This document shows, piece by piece, positions 12,259-20,235 of a stretch of 64,000 nucleotides of DNA. The stretch spans positions 744,001 to 808,000 of the forward strand of contig CBDFFQ010000001.1 in the NCBI GenBank assembly GCA_965246835.1. Direction: 5' to 3'. This DNA is from JANPPS01 sp965246835 (lineage in GTDB: Bacteria; Pseudomonadota; Alphaproteobacteria; Acetobacterales; Acetobacteraceae). Under the pieces are notes generated by a model. It did no database searches and had not been told where the DNA came from. It saw only the letters and a list, made by a program, of their open reading frames with translations. The first letter of the stretch is position 1; the number at the start of each line of letters is the position of its first letter. The position numbers and the translations under genes were made by a program.

Positions 12259-12283
12259 TTTAGGACAGATAAGCTGCCCTAAA
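12259..12283. promoter_or_regulatory. inverted repeat upstream of gltD (possible operator)
   Basis: TTTAGGACAG and CTGCCCTAAA flank a 5-nt centre, ten positions with one mismatch. The element sits 84-108 nt upstream of the gltD start in an AT-rich stretch that is unusual for the window. It could be a regulator site or the stem of a leader RNA. I cannot name a regulator. Confidence 0.35.
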
Positions 12284-12331
12284 CCTCGCAAACCCGACCC
12301 TGGCCAAGTCCGACGATGAAGGAAAGTGCTT

Positions 12332-12352
12332 AGAAAGGCCCGAATCGGCCCT
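12332..12352 (-). terminator. possible intrinsic terminator after the NDUFA9-like gene
   Basis: On the minus strand, directly at the stop codon, GGCCGATTCGGGCC can fold as a short bulged hairpin and is followed by TTTCT. It is short and the T-run is imperfect, so it is only a likely terminator. Confidence 0.4.
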
Positions 12353-13316
12353 ATACTGGCCCGGCCGCGACCGGAGCCTCCTCCCGCTTGCCGCCACCTT
12401 GGCGATAGCGATCCAGATAGGCCGGCACCACCAGCTCCACCGGTGTCGGCGTGATGCCCAGGTCCAGAAGGCCAGCCATATCGGACGCCACCACGTTATC
12501 GCGCTGCAGCAGCAGCAACTGGTCCCGCGTGAAGGGCTTGCCCGGCACCAACTCGCCGATCCGCGCCTGGAGGCGGGCCAGGCCGTCCGGTATCTCGAGC
12601 AACGGGCGGCGGCGGCGCGTTTCCTGCAAAATCCAGGACAGGATTTCCCGGAACGTCCACACCCGGGGGCCGCCCAGCTCATAGATCCGGCCCGGCGTAT
12701 CCTCCCGCTGCAGCCCGGCCAGCACCGCGTCCGCGACATCGCCGACATAAACCGGCTGGAACCGCGTATTGCCGCAGATCACGGGCATGACCGGCAGCGT
12801 CATCGCCATGGCGCCGAAGCGGTTAAAGAACTGGTCCTCCGCCCCGAACACCAGGGAGGGGCGCAGGATGGTGGCCGACGGCATCGCCGCCCCCACCTGC
12901 GCTTCGCCCGCCGCCTTGGCCTGGGCATACTGACTGGGGCTCGCGGAATCGGCGCCGATGGCCGAGACATGGACCAGGCGCCGCACCCCTGCCGCGGCGG
13001 CCGCCCGCGCCACGTGCCCCGCGCCGTCCCCCTGGATGCGCATGAAATCGCCGGGCCGCCGCTCCGTCAGGATGCCGACCAGGTTCACCACCAGGTCCGC
13101 CCCCTCCACCGCGCGCGCCACGCTGGCCGGGTTGGTGAGCGAGACATAGAGCGGCACGACCTGCCCCACCCGGCCCGTCACCATCGATTGCCGGGCACCC
13201 TCGGTATCGCGGCCCGCGATTCGGACGATGTGGCCCTGCGCCGCCAGCCGCTTCACGACGTAGCGCCCGATGAAGCCGCTGCCGCCGAACACCGTCGCCA
13301 CACTGCGCGTCGCCAT
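12351..13316 (-). CDS. NDUFA9-like NAD(P)H-binding protein (atypical SDR)
   Basis: This 321-residue protein is of the complex I NDUFA9 subfamily of atypical short-chain dehydrogenases. The Rossmann motif is VATVFGGSGFIGRYVVKRLA. The sequences VHVSAIGADSASPSQYAQAK and ATILRPSLVFGAEDQFFNRF are diagnostic of this branch, which has lost the usual catalytic YxxxK geometry. In alphaproteobacteria and mitochondria relatives bind NADPH and stabilise respiratory complex I at its membrane arm. No nuo genes are nearby, so a direct link is inference from the family. Length is normal. It stands alone between tRNA-Leu and gltD. Confidence 0.88.
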   Translation of the reverse strand: MATRSVATVFGGSGFIGRYVVKRLAAQGHIVRIAGRDTEGARQSMVTGRVGQVVPLYVSLTNPASVARAVEGADLVVNLVGILTERRPGDFMRIQGDGAGHVARAAAAAGVRRLVHVSAIGADSASPSQYAQAKAAGEAQVGAAMPSATILRPSLVFGAEDQFFNRFGAMAMTLPVMPVICGNTRFQPVYVGDVADAVLAGLQREDTPGRIYELGGPRVWTFREILSWILQETRRRRPLLEIPDGLARLQARIGELVPGKPFTRDQLLLLQRDNVVASDMAGLLDLGITPTPVELVVPAYLDRYRQGGGKREEAPVAAGPV

Positions 13317-13403
13317 GCCGATCCCAATCCCGTGCCGTTGCCCTCTTAGTATGGGCCGGTTCGGTTTGCCTCAAGGGCCCGCCCGCCCGGGGCCGGAACG
13401 CTA

Positions 13404-13432
13404 TTGACCTCGGGGACGCCGGGCGTTACCTC
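13404..13432 (+). promoter_or_regulatory. candidate sigma-70 promoter of tRNA-Leu(CAG)
   Basis: TTGACC (13404-13409) and TACCTC (13427-13432) are separated by 17 nt and end 18 nt before the first base of the tRNA. The -35 box is good. The -10 box is poor. Confidence 0.4.
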
Positions 13433-13450
13433 CCGGCTCCACCGCACGGT

Positions 13451-13537
13451 GCCCAGGTGGCGGAATTGGTAGACGCGCAGGTTTCAGGTACCTGTGGCCG
13501 CAAGGTCGTGAAAGTTCGAGTCTTTTCCTGGGCACCA
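13451..13537 (+). tRNA. tRNA-Leu (anticodon CAG), CCA encoded
   Basis: Acceptor GCCCAGG pairs with CCTGGGC, followed by ACCA. The anticodon stem CAGGT/ACCTG closes a loop TTCAGGT whose central triplet is CAG. The long variable arm expected of tRNA-Leu is present. The total is 87 nt including the encoded CCA. An RNase D gene starts 23 nt downstream and is probably on the same primary transcript. Confidence 0.97.
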
Positions 13538-13559
13538 CCCCCTTTCCTGTTGGGTTCAC

Positions 13560-14204
13560 GTGACGGTCCTGTTCAACAATGGCGGCGCCATCCACCTTCA
13601 TCGGCATGACCTGCCGGAGGGTCTGAGCCTCGGCCCCGTCGTGGCCGTCGATACCGAGACGATGGGTCTCAACCCGCATCGGGACCGGCTCTGCCTCGTG
13701 CAGCTCTCGTCCGGGGACGGCAGCGCGCATTTGATACAGATTGTCCCGGAGCGGTTCGGCGGTGCCCCGGCGCCCAATCTCGCCCGCATGATGGCCGACC
13801 CTGACGTCACGAAGCTCATGCATTTCGCGCGGTTCGACGTGGCGGTGCTGCAACAGGCGCTGGGCGTGACCGTGGGCCCCACGAAATGCACCAAGATCGC
13901 CGCCAAGCTGGTCCGCACCTTCACGGACCGGCATGGGCTGCGCGATCTGTGCCGCGAGCTGCTGGGCGTCGAGATCTCGAAGCAGCAACAGACCTCGGAT
14001 TGGGGCGCCATGGACCTCACGCCCGAGCAGCTGGCCTATGCGGCGTCCGACGTGCTGCATCTGCATGCGCTGTGGGAGAAGCTGGAGGCGCTGCTGGTGC
14101 GGGAGGAGCGGCTCGAACTGGCGCAGGCCTGCTTCGACTTCCTACCGGCGCGATGCCGGCTCGATCTACTGGGCTATGAGACGCCGGACATCTTCGCCCA
14201 TTAG
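13560..14204 (+). CDS. rnd: RNase D-type 3'-5' exoribonuclease (short form)
   Basis: This is a 214-residue DEDD-family exonuclease. The first exonuclease motif is PVVAVDTETMGLNPHRDRLC (Asp and Glu), the second is KLMHFARFDVAVL (Asp), and the third is LTPEQLAYAASDVLHLHALW (Tyr and Asp). All four acidic residues are present. It lacks the C-terminal HRDC domains of long RNase D, as is usual for this short alphaproteobacterial form. Family members trim tRNA 3' ends. The GTG start lies 23 nt after an intact tRNA-Leu, so the mRNA is probably released by tRNA processing. The stop overlaps the stop of the converging HerA-like gene by 3 nt. Confidence 0.92.
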   Translation: MTVLFNNGGAIHLHRHDLPEGLSLGPVVAVDTETMGLNPHRDRLCLVQLSSGDGSAHLIQIVPERFGGAPAPNLARMMADPDVTKLMHFARFDVAVLQQALGVTVGPTKCTKIAAKLVRTFTDRHGLRDLCRELLGVEISKQQQTSDWGAMDLTPEQLAYAASDVLHLHALWEKLEALLVREERLELAQACFDFLPARCRLDLLGYETPDIFAH

Positions 14205-15937
14205 CAACCGGTCTTGCGGCCCCGGAGGCTGCTGACCACCCGTTGCAACGCCTCGGCCGATTCGTCTTCGCCGATCTGCCACTGCTCGGAAAACAGCGCC
14301 GAGCTGCTGCGCGGCCGGTCCGGGATCGGAATGCTCTCGAATTGCAGGCGCATCGGCACCGGCACCCCCTCCCCGATCGCAATCGCCTCCATATTGCCCA
14401 GGAACGGCAAGGCCGAGAACAGCGCGGGCGATCCGTCCGACAAGGTGGCCTGGATGATCTCCTGGTCCCGCTCGTTCGACATGCGGAACGCGAACACGGT
14501 GCTGCATTGCGACAGGATCGAGGAGGCGAGGTCGGATGGCCGCTGGCTCACCACCCCCAGGCTGATGCCGTATTTGCGGCCCTCCTTCGCGATGCGTGAG
14601 AGGGCGCGCTTGGCGGGCTCGAACCCCTGGGCAGCGTCCTGCGGCGCGTAGCGATGCGCCTCCTCGCATACCAGCAACAGCGGCAGCTTCTGCCCGGCGG
14701 ACATCGCGAAGTCGAACGCGATCCGGCAGATCAGCGCCACCACCACATTCAGGATCTCGGACGGAATACGCGACAGGTCCAGCACCGCCAGCGGCTTGCC
14801 GTTCGCCGGCACCCGGAACAGCTGGCCGAGCAGCTGCGCCAAATTGTCCCGCGTGCCGAGCCCGGTATCGAACATGAAAGCATAGCGCCGGTCCGTCTGC
14901 AGCACCGAAAGCCGGGATTTCAGCCGCTGATACGTGGTGACGTTTCCACGATTCTCGAGGCTGCCGATCGCGTTGTCGAGATGCCGGTTCAGCGTGCCCA
15001 TGGTGTAGGGAATCGGGCTGTCGACCGTGATCCAGGCCGCATCCGCCGGCGTCGCGAAGCTCAGCTTGGCCGCCAGCACGAGCTCCCGCAGATGCAGCGC
15101 CTCGGTCACCATCTCCTTCTTCTCGCTGCCGAACACGACTTCGGTCAGTTCTTCGAATGTCGTGAGCCAATACGGCAGGCGGAAGCTGTCGACCGTGAGG
15201 TGCTCGGCCTGGTCGGCGAAGGCCTGGCCATACTCGCCATGCGGGTCCAGCAGCAGCACGTGGCCATTCGGGCTGCGTTCCAGGATGCGGCGCAGGATCA
15301 GCGTCAGCGCGCACGACTTGCCGGTGCCCGTGGTGCCCAGCAGCGCGAAATGCTTGCACAGCAGGTCATCGACGCTGATGCGCGCCGCCACGCGGGGATC
15401 GTTGTGCAGCTCCCCCACCGTGACCTCTTGCCGGCCGGAGATGGCATAGACGCTCTTGATATCGTCCTGGGTAGCAAGATACAGCACGGCGTTGAGTGGC
15501 GGCACCTGCGATACGCCGCGGCGGAACCGGCCCTGCCCGGCCTTGCCGTCGGGCACTTCGCCCAGCAGGCCGATCTCGGCCAGGTGCATCTCGCGGCCTT
15601 CGCCGGGCTTGACCGGCATGGGCGTGCTCAGCCCTTCGATGATGCCATAGACGGTGGCGTGATGGCTGCGAACCCGCACCAGGCTGCCCATGCACAGACC
15701 CGCCTCGCTGCCGAGCGTTTCCGAGAGCAGGATGATGATGGTGGATCCCGTGGTGGAGACGATCCGCCCGGCTTCGACCGCGTCGCTCTCGGCAACCGGC
15801 CCTGAATCCGGCTGCCGGCCCGGCTCGACCGCGGCGATCTCTGCGGCCGCCATCTCTGCTTCGCGCATCTCGGCGGTGGCCCTGGGCAGTCGTGCCACGT
15901 CCCCAGCGATCAGCTGCAGGTCGGAAAATCCGGTCAT
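14201..15937 (-). CDS. HerA/DUF87-type hexameric ATPase
   Basis: This 578-residue protein has an N-terminal HAS-barrel region (residues about 55-145), followed by a HerA/FtsK-like ATPase. Walker A is GTTGTGKSCALTL (about 201) and Walker B is LPLLLVCEEAHRYAP (about 400). An arginine-rich sensor segment, RIAKEGRKYGISLGVVSQRP, follows. HerA ATPases usually pump DNA with the nuclease NurA in end resection, or work in defence systems. No nurA or defence gene is adjacent. The ATG at 15937 overlaps the stop of the GGDEF-EAL gene (ATGA) and has GGAG at -9, so coupling is clear. A 23-codon upstream extension of the frame lies inside the GGDEF-EAL gene and is rejected. Confidence 0.88.
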   Translation of the reverse strand: MTGFSDLQLIAGDVARLPRATAEMREAEMAAAEIAAVEPGRQPDSGPVAESDAVEAGRIVSTTGSTIIILLSETLGSEAGLCMGSLVRVRSHHATVYGIIEGLSTPMPVKPGEGREMHLAEIGLLGEVPDGKAGQGRFRRGVSQVPPLNAVLYLATQDDIKSVYAISGRQEVTVGELHNDPRVAARISVDDLLCKHFALLGTTGTGKSCALTLILRRILERSPNGHVLLLDPHGEYGQAFADQAEHLTVDSFRLPYWLTTFEELTEVVFGSEKKEMVTEALHLRELVLAAKLSFATPADAAWITVDSPIPYTMGTLNRHLDNAIGSLENRGNVTTYQRLKSRLSVLQTDRRYAFMFDTGLGTRDNLAQLLGQLFRVPANGKPLAVLDLSRIPSEILNVVVALICRIAFDFAMSAGQKLPLLLVCEEAHRYAPQDAAQGFEPAKRALSRIAKEGRKYGISLGVVSQRPSDLASSILSQCSTVFAFRMSNERDQEIIQATLSDGSPALFSALPFLGNMEAIAIGEGVPVPMRLQFESIPIPDRPRSSSALFSEQWQIGEDESAEALQRVVSSLRGRKTGC

Positions 15938-17529
15938 GGCAAGCACTCCATACGCTTGGCTTGTGGGGCTGACGCATCGCGCCAGGATGGCGGCGCCGCA
16001 TCCCACGGCACCGTGCCGCCGATAAATCCGGCCGGCAGCAGCCCGGCGGCGGGCCGGCCGAAATAATACCCTTGCGCATACGCACAGCCGAGATCCCGCA
16101 CCAGCTCCGCCTGCGGCCGGGTCTCGACACCCTCCGCCACCACGCCCATGCGCAGGTTCTGCGCCAGGCTCGCGATCATCGCCACCATCTCCCGTGCATC
16201 GGCGTTGTCGTGCACGTTCTGGACGAAGCTCTTGTCGATCTTGATGCGGTCCACCGGTAATTGCCGCAGGTAGCTCAATGACGAATAGCCGGTGCCGAAA
16301 TCGTCGATCGCGAGCCGCACGCCCCGCTTGCTCAGGACCTTCAGCGTGGCGGCCGCATCCTTCACGTCATGCATGATGCCGGTCTCGGTGATCTCGAGCT
16401 CGAGGCAGCTGGCGGGCAGCCCGGTTTCGGCCAGCACGTCCATGACCAGGCGGGGGATGTTGCCACTGCGGAACTGCGCGGCGGCGACGTTGACGGCGAC
16501 GGTGAAGGGCGGCACCCCGGCCTCCCGCCAGCGCGCGGCCTGCCGGCAGCTTTCGATCATCACCCAATCGCCGATCGGGATGATGGCACCGGATCGCTCG
16601 GCGAGCGGGATGAACTCGTCCGGTGCGATGCTGCCCAGCAAGGGGTGGTTCCAGCGCACCAGCGCCTCCATCCCCGTCACGCGCTGGCTGCGCAGATCGA
16701 CCTGCGGCTGGAACAGCAGGCTCAGTTGCGACAGGAGGGCGGGTTCGCGCATGGCCTGTTCGAGGGAGGTGCGGCGGCAGACCTCATCGTTCAGCGCCTC
16801 GTCGAACACCTGGCAGCGGTTGCGGCCGCTGTTCTTCGCGCGATACATCGCGAGGTCCGCGTTGCGGTGCAGCGGCTCGATCTCGAGCGCGTCATCCGGA
16901 AACAGGGTGATCCCGACGGAGACGCCGATGAAGATGGAGCGGCCGTTGATGGTGAACGCCTTTTCCAGCACGGAGACGATGCGCTCGCCCAGCGAATTGG
17001 CCTCCCACGCGCCCGGCACCGTCGCTTGCATGACGGCGAACTCGTCCCCGCCCAGGCGGGCCAGGGTTTCGCCGCTGCGCAGCGTGTTCTGCAGCCGGGT
17101 CGAGACGTGTTGCAGCAGCACGTCTCCAACGGCGTGCCCCAGCGTGTCGTTCACGTCCTTGAAGTGGTCGAGGTCGAGATACAGGAGGGCGAGCTTATGC
17201 CCCTGCTGCAGCGCCGCCTCCATCTCGCGGGACAGCATTGCGTTGAACGACACGCGGTTGGGCAGGGCGGTGAGCGGATCGTGGCTGGCAAGGTAGGCGA
17301 GGCGGGATTGCGTCTGCTGCCGGGCCGTCATTTCCTCACGCAGCGCGGCGTTGGCGCGCTCGAGCCCGTTGCGGGCCAGGTGGACGGAGGCGGCTTCCTG
17401 CTCGGCTTCCTGCTTTGCGGCCACGAGGGCGGCATGCGTGGCCCACAGCTCCGCCAGCCGGCCGACGGACTGGCTGTATTGGGTCAAGGGCGTGAGGGCG
17501 CGCCGTCCGTGTCGCAGGTGGCTTTGCAT
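15934..17529 (-). CDS. GGDEF-EAL protein (cyclic-di-GMP turnover)
   Basis: This is a 531-residue cytoplasmic protein. Residues 30-75 form a coiled coil. The diguanylate cyclase domain (about 80-245) has an intact GGDEF at 160-164 and the metal site LYLDLDHFKDVND. The EAL domain (about 260-500) has EAL at 288-290, ITETGIMHD, IDDFGTGYSSLSYL and DKSFVQNV, so the phosphodiesterase residues are intact. Proteins with both intact domains usually behave as phosphodiesterases with a regulatory GGDEF domain, but either activity is possible. No sensory domain is present beyond the coiled coil. It is the first gene of a unit with the HerA-like ATPase, overlapping by 4 nt. Confidence 0.93.
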   Translation of the reverse strand: MQSHLRHGRRALTPLTQYSQSVGRLAELWATHAALVAAKQEAEQEAASVHLARNGLERANAALREEMTARQQTQSRLAYLASHDPLTALPNRVSFNAMLSREMEAALQQGHKLALLYLDLDHFKDVNDTLGHAVGDVLLQHVSTRLQNTLRSGETLARLGGDEFAVMQATVPGAWEANSLGERIVSVLEKAFTINGRSIFIGVSVGITLFPDDALEIEPLHRNADLAMYRAKNSGRNRCQVFDEALNDEVCRRTSLEQAMREPALLSQLSLLFQPQVDLRSQRVTGMEALVRWNHPLLGSIAPDEFIPLAERSGAIIPIGDWVMIESCRQAARWREAGVPPFTVAVNVAAAQFRSGNIPRLVMDVLAETGLPASCLELEITETGIMHDVKDAAATLKVLSKRGVRLAIDDFGTGYSSLSYLRQLPVDRIKIDKSFVQNVHDNADAREMVAMIASLAQNLRMGVVAEGVETRPQAELVRDLGCAYAQGYYFGRPAAGLLPAGFIGGTVPWDAAPPSWRDASAPQAKRMECLP

Positions 17530-17674
17530 CGAGGCCTGATTCTCCGAGGCCGCTACCGGGTTTCATACCGGATGCGACACAGGCTTTGTCGATAGACATG
17601 CGGCGGCCTGCGGACCAATCAGCACTTGTTAATTTTTGCTAATGGGGCGGCGTGGCTCACGGGCGACGCCCGCC

Positions 17675-18058
17675 TCACGCCGACGGGGGAGCGCCTGGCG
17701 CCGATGGCAGCGCTGGCGCATCCTCTTCGTCGTATCGACATTCGGCGACGGTGAATTCCGGGAGCGCGAACCAAAGGCCCCCAATATCGGGGTCCACACC
17801 GGCCTCCTTCCATTCCCGGATCACACCCTCGACGATAGCGTCCGGATCATCTCCAAAGCGGGTGATACGAATCCAGTAACCGCCATCCGCGCTGCGGCCC
17901 TGAATCGGACGAGCTCCACTTGTGATTAGGCGGCTAAGACACGTTCGGACAATTGACTCAATATTTTCTTCTTTCACTTCGAAGTTCAATCTAAAGTCTT
18001 CAATGATGCCGGAGAGTTCTACCGCGTCCACTTCAAGTTCGACGATTATTCCCTCAAT
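17675..18058 (-). CDS. small orphan protein, start uncertain
   Basis: I do not recognise this protein. The frame is open from an in-frame TAG just above 18058 and the first ordinary start is a GTG at 18031, giving 118 residues (VDAVELSGIIEDFRLNFEV onwards). The nine residues before that (IEGIIVELE) look like coding sequence continuing the same beta-strand pattern, but only ATT or ATA codons are available there. The protein is acidic and soluble. It includes GGYWIRITRFGDDPDAIVEG and GVDPDIGGLWFALPEFTVAE and a low-complexity proline-alanine tail. The 5' half has lower GC than the flanking genes. It follows the 73-residue orphan on the same strand by about 120 nt. An immunity-like role is conceivable only from context. 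Confidence 0.5.
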   Translation of the reverse strand: MEGIIVELEVDAVELSGIIEDFRLNFEVKEENIESIVRTCLSRLITSGARPIQGRSADGGYWIRITRFGDDPDAIVEGVIREWKEAGVDPDIGGLWFALPEFTVAECRYDEEDAPALPSAPGAPPSA

Positions 18059-18177
18059 CTAATTTAGGATAGTTCGTCCTGATGATTTAGATCTGTAATT
18101 TTCCATCATGGTATCCAATGAATCTTTTCATACCTGCGGAGCCCAGGTTCCCAACATCTATAGTCAGTCCTTGGTCC

Positions 18178-18399
18178 TTAAGGACCGCTCTCAACCGCGC
18201 CTAAGCCACCTATATCGGGATAGATTTTATTTAACGGATGAATTATTTGCCAGTCTATCTCCCCAATAAAATATCCGATCTTATCCTTTAGAATGAATCT
18301 TTCATCATCGGTTAGACCATCCAATCTCAATATAGCACTTAGATGTTCAATAGCACAAAGAGATTTATTACAAATATCTTGCGCAATGTCCTTATTCAT
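18178..18399 (-). CDS. small AT-rich orphan protein coupled to the IS-split gene
   Basis: I do not recognise this 73-residue protein, MNKDIAQDICNKSLCAIEHL followed by a helical segment and IGEIDWQIIHPLNKIYPDIG. It is predicted soluble and helical. Its base composition is clearly lower in GC than the surrounding core genes, a sign of recent transfer. The ATG at 18399 is 6 nt after the stop of the split upstream gene, and its Shine-Dalgarno (GGGAGGA) overlaps that gene's last codons. The two therefore formed a tight operon before the IS landed. A small gene immediately behind a larger cysteine-tailed one is the usual order of effector then immunity gene, but no family match supports this here. 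Confidence 0.6.
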   Translation of the reverse strand: MNKDIAQDICNKSLCAIEHLSAILRLDGLTDDERFILKDKIGYFIGEIDWQIIHPLNKIYPDIGGLGAVESGP

Positions 18400-18405
18400 C
18401 AATTT

Positions 18406-18815
18406 TCATCCTCCCAAGCTGCCTTTACACTCTCTGTAGCATTTCCGGTACTCCGAACTTTGTAAATCGCCTGAGGGAGATGGAAGAAGGTGGATGCACT
18501 CGGCAACACAATCTCTCGTCCTCGTTGCCTCTGATTTTTCCTCGCCTTTTGGTGCCCTATTTGAGTTAGGTCGAGGTGGTGAAGCCGGCGCGATTCCGAA
18601 TATGTGGCTTTCGTCCAGGATAGGGCGGGTCTCCGCTACAGACGGGAAGAGGTTCGGGTTCTGTGTCGCAGTCGGTTGTGAGTTGGTTTCATACTCTACG
18701 ACTCGCAGCAACTGAATTTGCTCTGGCAGTGGTCGCGCGGCCGGTCCAATGCCTTGGTTGCTCCGCGCACGCGAAGGCGGCGTGAACTGGACAGGCATGA
18801 TCATCGCGGCACCAG
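18406..18815 (-). pseudogene. 3' part of a gene split by the IS256-family element
   Basis: These are the last 133 codons of a 272-codon gene whose first 139 codons lie at 20228-20644. Removing the IS and one 8-bp target copy joins ...KRATTPGA to AMIMPVQFTPPSRARS in frame, so the gene was intact before insertion. The C-terminal half is proline-rich and disordered, then ends in a compact tail holding two CX3C pairs: CVAEC, 18 residues later CYREC, then KGSLGG. Twin CX3C pairs can form a disulphide-stapled helical hairpin. Its function is unknown to me. A short reading from the ATG at 18804 could still be translated as a 132-residue fragment. Confidence 0.75.
18808..18815. repeat. 8-bp target site duplication, left copy
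   Basis: GGCACCAG is directly repeated at 20228-20235. It brackets the IS exactly and is the length expected of IS256-family insertion. Confidence 0.9.
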
Positions 18816-20227
18816 ATCGTGTCCCGAGTCGTGGTGTAGCAACGGCGTTGCTGAGCAGGGCTGGCTGCTCGATCAGGCTGCCAAGGACGGCAGGCTGACG
18901 GCGATATCATCGCTGAGTGGGGCGATGGTTTCCAGGCTCATGTATCGGGCGCGCTGAACGGCCCATTCGTCGTGCTGTTCCAGCAGCAGCGCGCCGATCA
19001 GACGGGTGACGGCGGCCTCGTTGGGGAAGATGCCGACGACCTCGCTGCGGCGCTTAATCTCGCCGTTGAGGCGCTCGAGTGGGTTTGTGCTGTGCAGCTT
19101 GGCCCGATGCTGGACGGGAAAACCCATGTAGGCGAGCACGTCGGCCTCGGCGTCATCCATGAGGGCGGCGAGCTTTGGCACGCGGGGCCGGGCCTGGTCG
19201 GCGACCTCGCGCCATTGCTTGCGTGCGGCAGCCGCGTCGTCTTGGGCGAACGCCGTGCCGACCCAGGCCGAGACGATGCGGCGCTGCGTCTTGCCCGCGT
19301 AGGCCAGTGCGTTGCGCATGAAATGCACCCGGCACCGCTGCCAGGTCGCGCCGAGCACCTTGATGATGGCGGCCTTGAGCCCGGGATGGGCGTCCGAGAC
19401 GACCAGCTTGGCGCCGCGCAGGCCGCGCCTGGCCAGCGATCGCAGGAACTCGACCCAGAACGGCTCGGCCTCGCTGTGGCCCGTGGTCATGCCCAGCACC
19501 TCGCGCCTGCCATCTGTGTTGACGCCGACGGCGACGATGACGGCGACCGAGACGATGTGATGGTCGCGGCGGACTTTGACGTAGGTGGCGTCAAGCCAGA
19601 GATACGGCCAATCCCCCTCAATCGGCCGGGCCAGGAAGGCGTTGACGCGCTCGTCGATCTCGCCGCACAGGCGGGAAACCTGGCTCTTGCTGATGCCGTC
19701 CATGCCCATGGATCGCACCAGGTCGTCGACGGAGCGGGTGGAGATCCCCTGGATGTAGGCTTCCTGGATCACGGCCGTTAGCGCCTTCTCGGCCATGCGG
19801 CGGGGTTCGAGGAAGCCGGGGAAGTAGCTGCCCCGGCGCAGCTTCGGGATGCGCAGCTCGACGGTGCCGGCCCGGGTCTGCCAGTCGCGGTCGCGGTAGC
19901 CGTTGCGCTGGTTGGTCCGCTCGGCGCTGCGCTCGCCCGGTGCGGCGCCGCAGAGGCCGTCGGTTTCGAGTGCCATGAGGCGTTCGGCGGCGAAGCCGAT
20001 CATCTCGCGCAGGAACGTCGTATCGGAGCCCTTCTCCAGAAGCGCGCGAAGGGCGATCTTGTCATCGGTCATCGTGGTGGTCCTCGGGTCAGAGTTGCGT
20101 CTCGCAACCCAACCCTACCCAGCAACATCGCGATGACCACTGATCGGCTCGTCTCCGCAGCCGCCTACGGCGACCGCTCCGACAAGCCGATCAGTGGCGT
20201 CCTACACCACTACCGGGGACACGACCA
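18816..20227 (-). mobile_element. IS256-family insertion sequence, complete (1412 bp)
   Basis: The element holds one intact transposase gene. Its imperfect terminal inverted repeats lie at 18817-18839 and 20202-20224 and match at 20 of 23 positions: both begin TCGTGTCCC and both end GTGGTGTAG. The 8-bp repeats GGCACCAG flank it. An exact duplication and an intact transposase suggest a recent insertion. It interrupts an ORF on the same strand, and reading out of the IS cannot restore it. Confidence 0.93.
18873..20072 (-). CDS. IS256-family transposase (DDE)
   Basis: This is a 399-residue mutator-type transposase. The catalytic residues are visible: Asp in LWLDATYVKVRRDH, Asp in KLVVSDAHPGLKAAI, and Glu in STNPLERLNGEIKRRSEVVG. 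The conserved CRVHFMRNALA motif lies between the second and third. The N-terminal part carries TNQRNGYRDRDWQTRAGTVE and IPKLRRGSYFPGFLE, as in the family. Length is normal and no frameshift is seen, so the element is probably active. It is the only gene in the IS and is read in the same direction as the gene it interrupts. Confidence 0.97.
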   Translation of the reverse strand: MTDDKIALRALLEKGSDTTFLREMIGFAAERLMALETDGLCGAAPGERSAERTNQRNGYRDRDWQTRAGTVELRIPKLRRGSYFPGFLEPRRMAEKALTAVIQEAYIQGISTRSVDDLVRSMGMDGISKSQVSRLCGEIDERVNAFLARPIEGDWPYLWLDATYVKVRRDHHIVSVAVIVAVGVNTDGRREVLGMTTGHSEAEPFWVEFLRSLARRGLRGAKLVVSDAHPGLKAAIIKVLGATWQRCRVHFMRNALAYAGKTQRRIVSAWVGTAFAQDDAAAARKQWREVADQARPRVPKLAALMDDAEADVLAYMGFPVQHRAKLHSTNPLERLNGEIKRRSEVVGIFPNEAAVTRLIGALLLEQHDEWAVQRARYMSLETIAPLSDDIAVSLPSLAA

Positions 20228-20235
20228 GGCACCAG
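20228..20235. repeat. 8-bp target site duplication, right copy
   Basis: GGCACCAG is identical to 18808-18815 and immediately flanks the other end of the IS. Confidence 0.9.

Noticed and set aside
17530..17674. The spacer between the GGDEF-EAL gene and the orphan gene
   Set aside because: Checked for a terminator, an RNA gene or a small frame; nothing convincing was found.
18972..19781. A 269-codon plus-strand frame within the IS
   Set aside because: It is antisense to the intact transposase and is not a passenger gene.
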